The notes beneath the pieces are model-generated. The model had not been told where the DNA came from. It saw only the letters and a program-made list of their open reading frames with translations, and did not search any database. Of a DNA stretch of 64,000 nt, positions 60,297 through 64,000 are shown piece after piece. Source of the DNA: Mastigias papua (Eukaryota; Cnidaria; Scyphozoa; Rhizostomeae; Mastigiidae); NCBI GenBank assembly GCA_964019165.1, contig OZ025273.1, positions 673,501 to 737,500 of the forward strand, given 5' to 3'. Numbering within the stretch: position 1 is the stretch's first letter; the number at the start of each line of letters is the position of its first letter. The position numbers were made by a program, and so were the translations under genes.

Positions 60297-62736
60297 TCAA
60301 TGCCATGCCATTTCATCAAAATATTGGCATAACTTACGAAGTCCTCCCCTTGAAGGGCTAAGTCTTCGTCTTGGAAACCCTGCATTTGGTGAAGGAGTTG
60401 ATCTTGTTGACAGTATGCTAGATGGAAATTCAACAAAAGAGCTGTTGCTGTTGTTTTTGCTGCTGTTTTTGTTGCTGCTGTTGTTGTCGTTGCTGTTGTT
60501 TTTGTTATTGTTGTTGCTGCTACTGCTATTGACATTGCTCATAGACTGAAGGTCATCAAGAGCTTGGGAAAATGGGCTGCAAAAGCTAACAGTTTTCCTG
60601 AGAAGGAGAGATACTTATTCAGTAGTATTAGTACTATGTACATACTCTGTAATATTAGTACTGAAATACGCAAAATATGTATGTTACAATCATTAAGGTT
60701 TGTCATTAGTTCGAGAATAGCAAGACTATTATTACATATGATGTTTAAGTAGTTACTAGTAATTTGATATTACAATTTTTCCATTTGTAAGGAGAGGATT
60801 GAAAGAAGTAGGGATATGTTGTAGACAGAAAGATGTTTAATCTTCGAACCAGAACGACAACAAAAAATCCATGGTGATTAATAATTCTGCATAATTGCGT
60901 AAACTATTTGACTTAAATCTTTTTTAAATTGGCTCTTTGGTCTTTTGTGCTTTTAATTTTTTTCCCACGTATATTAATCCTTACCAGAAAACTTTCTATA
61001 TTAACATCTATCTAAGAGAAGATTTCCTTTCCTTTAGCTCTCATTGATAAGGTCCTTAGCACCTTTCTGAATAAGGAATTTTCCAACCAAGATATTGCCA
61101 ATAAGAATAACAGCACTTAGATGCCTCTTCTCTTATCCATTCCCTTCTAAGGAGCACATAGTTTACACCTCAAATCTAAGATCAGTAGCCTTATCACTAA
61201 ATGTTGTCCTGGGTGTAAACTTCGGATTTCTTTTTCTTCCCCTAAACTTATATCCCAATTTTTCCATTTCAAAGATATCCTCCCTACACCCTATAACAAT
61301 TTTGCTTCCACTGTTCATCCCCTCTCTCTTGATAATTTTGATATTATTAGTCACGTCAACAACGTAAATTTCCTCTTACACGAAAGTCTGCTTATCCCCA
61401 GAGACCGCCGTATTCTTAACGCACAAATGTCATCCTTTCCTCTTACACTCTTTTGAATGGTTGCTTGCGTCTCCTTTTTATTTGTTTTCCACTTGCTTTC
61501 CTTCCTTTAGCATACAAGTTAGTTTGCCCCTTTGAAATATTTTCATACTGATGATGGATCCTGGAATTGGTCCGAAACGTTTATATGAAAAAAATTATAT
61601 TGAAAGGCTTAGATTTAGTTTAAGTTGAATAGCTTACATAATTATGAAAAATCATTAATAACCATGACCGCTATGTTGCCGTTCTGATTCTAAGATTCCT
61701 CATAAAGCTGCTCTTTCCAACCATTGTGCCAAAGATGCTTAACTAATCATAAAACTGAGAAATAGATGGAGAAGACGAAAATACATAGAAGGAAAATATA
61801 GCTAGGCATAAGTCTTACTTTGTTTTAGGTTGAGTCCCATTTTGGGCACCATTACCAGATGGTGAATGATCGGGACTGACTGAAACTTTCAATGGTGGCT
61901 TTCCAGTATACTGTCCAGGCTCAAAGTTCAGTCCAATCAGACAATCTATAGGTGCAAGATGGTTCATAGTACATAGTAGTACTCTTGAGAAGTGCTATCT
62001 AACTTAGCATAAACAAGTTGTTAATGTGTTTGTAAAATGACTCTCAATCAAAACAGTGCCCAATATCAGAATCGCCCCCTTTGGTACAATAAGGCCCAGT
62101 GGCCCATATTGTTTAATTCTGTAACGTTTAATTTTGTATTTAATTCCTTTTATTTTATATTCTAAATCCTCTCTTTAACCACAAAAGTAAGGCTAAATCA
62201 GAACTGGTAACACAGGTGAGGAGAATGCATATGCTCGCCAATTAAGAGAAAAATCTTGTCTATAACGTGTTCCATATATATGAAGCTTACCCTTAGTGAC
62301 TGGTGATGCTATTGTAATGACGGTTGGGCGATCTGCTACGCGTCGAATTTCAAGTGGTTGTTGCGGGATGGATTGTTCGGTATTTCCCATAATGCTAGTT
62401 GATAAGTGTCGCCTCCTTCCGCTGCTTTCAAATGGAGATTGCGGACTGGATCGTCCAGAATTTACCATAATGCTAGTTGATAAGTGTCGCCTCCTTCCGC
62501 TGCCTCTTGGTATCTAGCAATAAGAAATTGCAAAATCTTCTACGACCGAACCATAGTCTGTACATATATAAATAAATATGTATGAACACACAAGCTACAA
62601 GCAAATAAATAAACAAAATTCAAGAGATAAACCTTTTTAGTTGCTCTGAAGTAGACAATGTATGCCGAAACAAAGAGAAAGCTATATATGTATATATATA
62701 TGTATATATATATATGTATATATATATGTATATATG

Positions 62737-62771
<35 letters not shown>

Positions 62772-63399
62772 GAGAATGAATAACAGAGATAATCTTACAT
62801 TTTCTCTTTGATTTTTCACAGCTGAATAACCTGGAAGTGATTTACTGTATCCTAGAGTTCGCTCTGAAAAAACGAAACAAAATAGTTATTCTGGTGATTT
62901 TTTATGAAATAATCCCTGATTTAAGACAGTTTATTCAATGATTATTCAACTTTTACAATGGAAACGCAACTCATTAAGGAAGTATTCGGATCCTCCTTGC
63001 GGAAACTAGCCCATGAAAGATTTAGATGAAAATCAATCGGTCTGTAAGAGAATAGGTTTCTGTTAGGATTCGGACTAGTAAAGACTTCAATAACCCAGAC
63101 GATGGATGAAACAGTATTTTACTTTGTAAATTTATTCCAAAGCACTCTCAAGTCATTTATATTCGTAAGAAGTTTTGTGGCATTTCACATTAGCCATAAA
63201 AGAACACGGAGTGGGGACATGTGGCAACAACTAAATTGATGCCTAATAGATCAAATATGGAATGGCAAATAGACATTGATTTCGTTAAGAAATTTGAGTT
63301 AAAAAGCTTACTTTGCTGAGTTTTCCCCGTTTCGGCAGAGGTTTTTGGTCGAATGCTTGCATCACGAGTCGTCTTTGATAAGCTACTAGAGGGTACAGA
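60297..63399 (-). CDS. unrecognised Ser/Pro/Asn-rich protein, last five visible coding exons (5' end outside window)
   Basis: Exons, 5' to 3': 63399-63312, 62863-62799, 62513-62291, 61945-61819, 60576-60297. Each has AG/GT borders and the phases (0,1,0,1,2) agree, giving 260 codons and TGA; the upstream part is missing. The protein is low in hydrophobic residues and probably disordered. Exon 3 of the set has a 26-residue tandem duplication starting [12 protein letters not shown]. Exon 4 contains [20 protein letters not shown]. The last exon has an Asn/Ser/Lys tract built from AAC, AGC and AAA codons, then [33 protein letters not shown] and ends [10 protein letters not shown]. The RRR-x-LS segments could be basophilic kinase sites. 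No domain or family was recognised. A cytoskeletal or scaffold role would be a guess. Confidence 0.65.
61540..61592 (+). ncRNA. hammerhead-ribozyme-like motif of Penelope type
   Basis: The order is TTTTCATA, CTGATGA (61548-61554), T, GGATC-loop-GGTCC (5-bp helix II), GAAACGTT, TA, TATGAAAA. TTTTCATA pairs fully with TATGAAAA (helix I, offset by two bases). GAAACGTT offers the minimal AC/GT helix III and the GTT cleavage triplet. The one extra T between CTGATGA and helix II matches the extra base at 2969-3004. It lies in an intron of the Ser/Asn-rich gene, on the opposite strand. Confidence 0.5.
62684..62770. repeat. (TA)n-rich tract
   Basis: Interrupted TATATG/TATATA repeats lie in an intron of the Ser/Asn-rich gene. 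No element end was seen attached. Confidence 0.9.
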
Positions 63400-64000
63400 C
63401 TAGAATAAAAAGAAATACAGAATTCATTCTGCCTGTTCTCCGCATAAAGTTGACACTAAATTGAAATATCTCTCATTTTGTTTTAGTATTTAAGAGCCCT
63501 ATGAAAGGGCCGATTTAAAGCTTGCTTATTATTTTTGTTTGGAATAAGGGAGATATTTTAACGCAAAATAAATGATCGATTTTTATCGAATTAAGCAACC
63601 TTCCGGAATGAGTCATACATCTCTATCATACTGTATGAATGTCTATATACGACCTTACGCATATTATATCAATGTACAATATGTCTAGTGCATATGAATT
63701 CTTACTATCAACCAGTTGTACGACAAGGGATTTGGTGTAACTTTGAAATCAATACTCGGATGTTCATGAAGAGTTTCACCTGTCTTGTTTTTTATGATGT
63801 TGAAGAAGAACCCATTTTCTTGACAAGAGGGATTGATAACACAGCCCATTTGTTAAATACCTTTATCAAGCAATATATTGTTTGTAGCCCCCTACTTTTT
63901 ATGTGTAGCCCCCCCACTTTTTACTTAACAGCACCGTTCCCAGCAGCAAGGGGAAAATTCTAAACTTAGATTTAACAAATGACTGGAAATGCACTTCATG
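63400..64000. other. right edge, intron of the Ser/Asn-rich gene
   Basis: No further exon could be fixed. The plus-strand frame at 63688-63963 has no recognisable similarity and ends in a C-rich run. Confidence 0.3.

Overview
The window is nuclear DNA from an animal. The genes are split into many short exons by GT-AG introns, the sequence is AT-rich, and the spaces between exons are full of decayed retroelements, TIR elements, microsatellites and a satellite array. All five recognisable host genes have clear animal counterparts: NPDC1/CAB-1, PMPCA, SMG7, KDM8/JMJD5 and a tRNA-His. The repeat types (Penelope-like elements with GIY-YIG remnants and hammerhead-like motifs next to (TA)n, an R2-type LINE, a CR1/jockey-type LINE) would suit a marine invertebrate such as a cnidarian, but the species cannot be fixed from sequence alone.

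Layout: (1) 573-14644 (+), an NPDC1-like neuronal type I membrane protein in 8 exons. Its 6-kb first intron carries three palindromes set in (TA)n, a tRNA-like sequence and a 51-bp minisatellite. Intron 3 carries a pogo/Tigger-like TIR element and intron 4 long (CAT)n tracts. (2) 16252-25465 (+), mitochondrial processing peptidase alpha in 11 exons. Intron 3 holds a large inverted duplication of a Penelope-like 3' end and a pair of nested G-rich TIR elements. (3) 26990-30090, a satellite with a 107-bp unit and some 214-bp dimers, lying between the 3' ends of two convergent genes. (4) 31923-46977 (-), SMG7, a nonsense-mediated decay adaptor, in 23 exons. An intact tRNA-His(GUG) gene lies in intron 6 on the same strand. 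(5) 47.4-52.1 kb, two dead LINEs head to tail on the minus strand: a 5'-truncated R2-type element and a decayed APE-type element that still shows YADD. (6) 54756-56480 (+), an intronless orphan 8-TM protein whose frame continues for 86 codons past one TAA. (7) 58104-59820 (+), KDM8 in two exons with an intact HxD...H iron triad. (8) 60297-63399 (-), the last five visible coding exons of an unrecognised Ser/Pro/Asn-rich gene that runs off the right edge.

The host genes are unrelated housekeeping or neuronal genes (protein import, mRNA decay, 2OG hydroxylation, vesicle or neuronal membrane protein) and do not form a pathway. Exon models were built by hand from splice sites, reading phase and family similarity. 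All joins keep frame. One SMG7 donor (exon 11) is ambiguous.

The most unusual signals are: repeated hammerhead-like cores (CTGATGA - short helix - GAAACGTT) at several loci whose helix II sequences differ yet stay paired; back-to-back palindromic Penelope-like termini inside (TA)n; the in-frame stop in the 8-TM gene; and a 26-residue duplication with one half identical at DNA level and the other half diverged.
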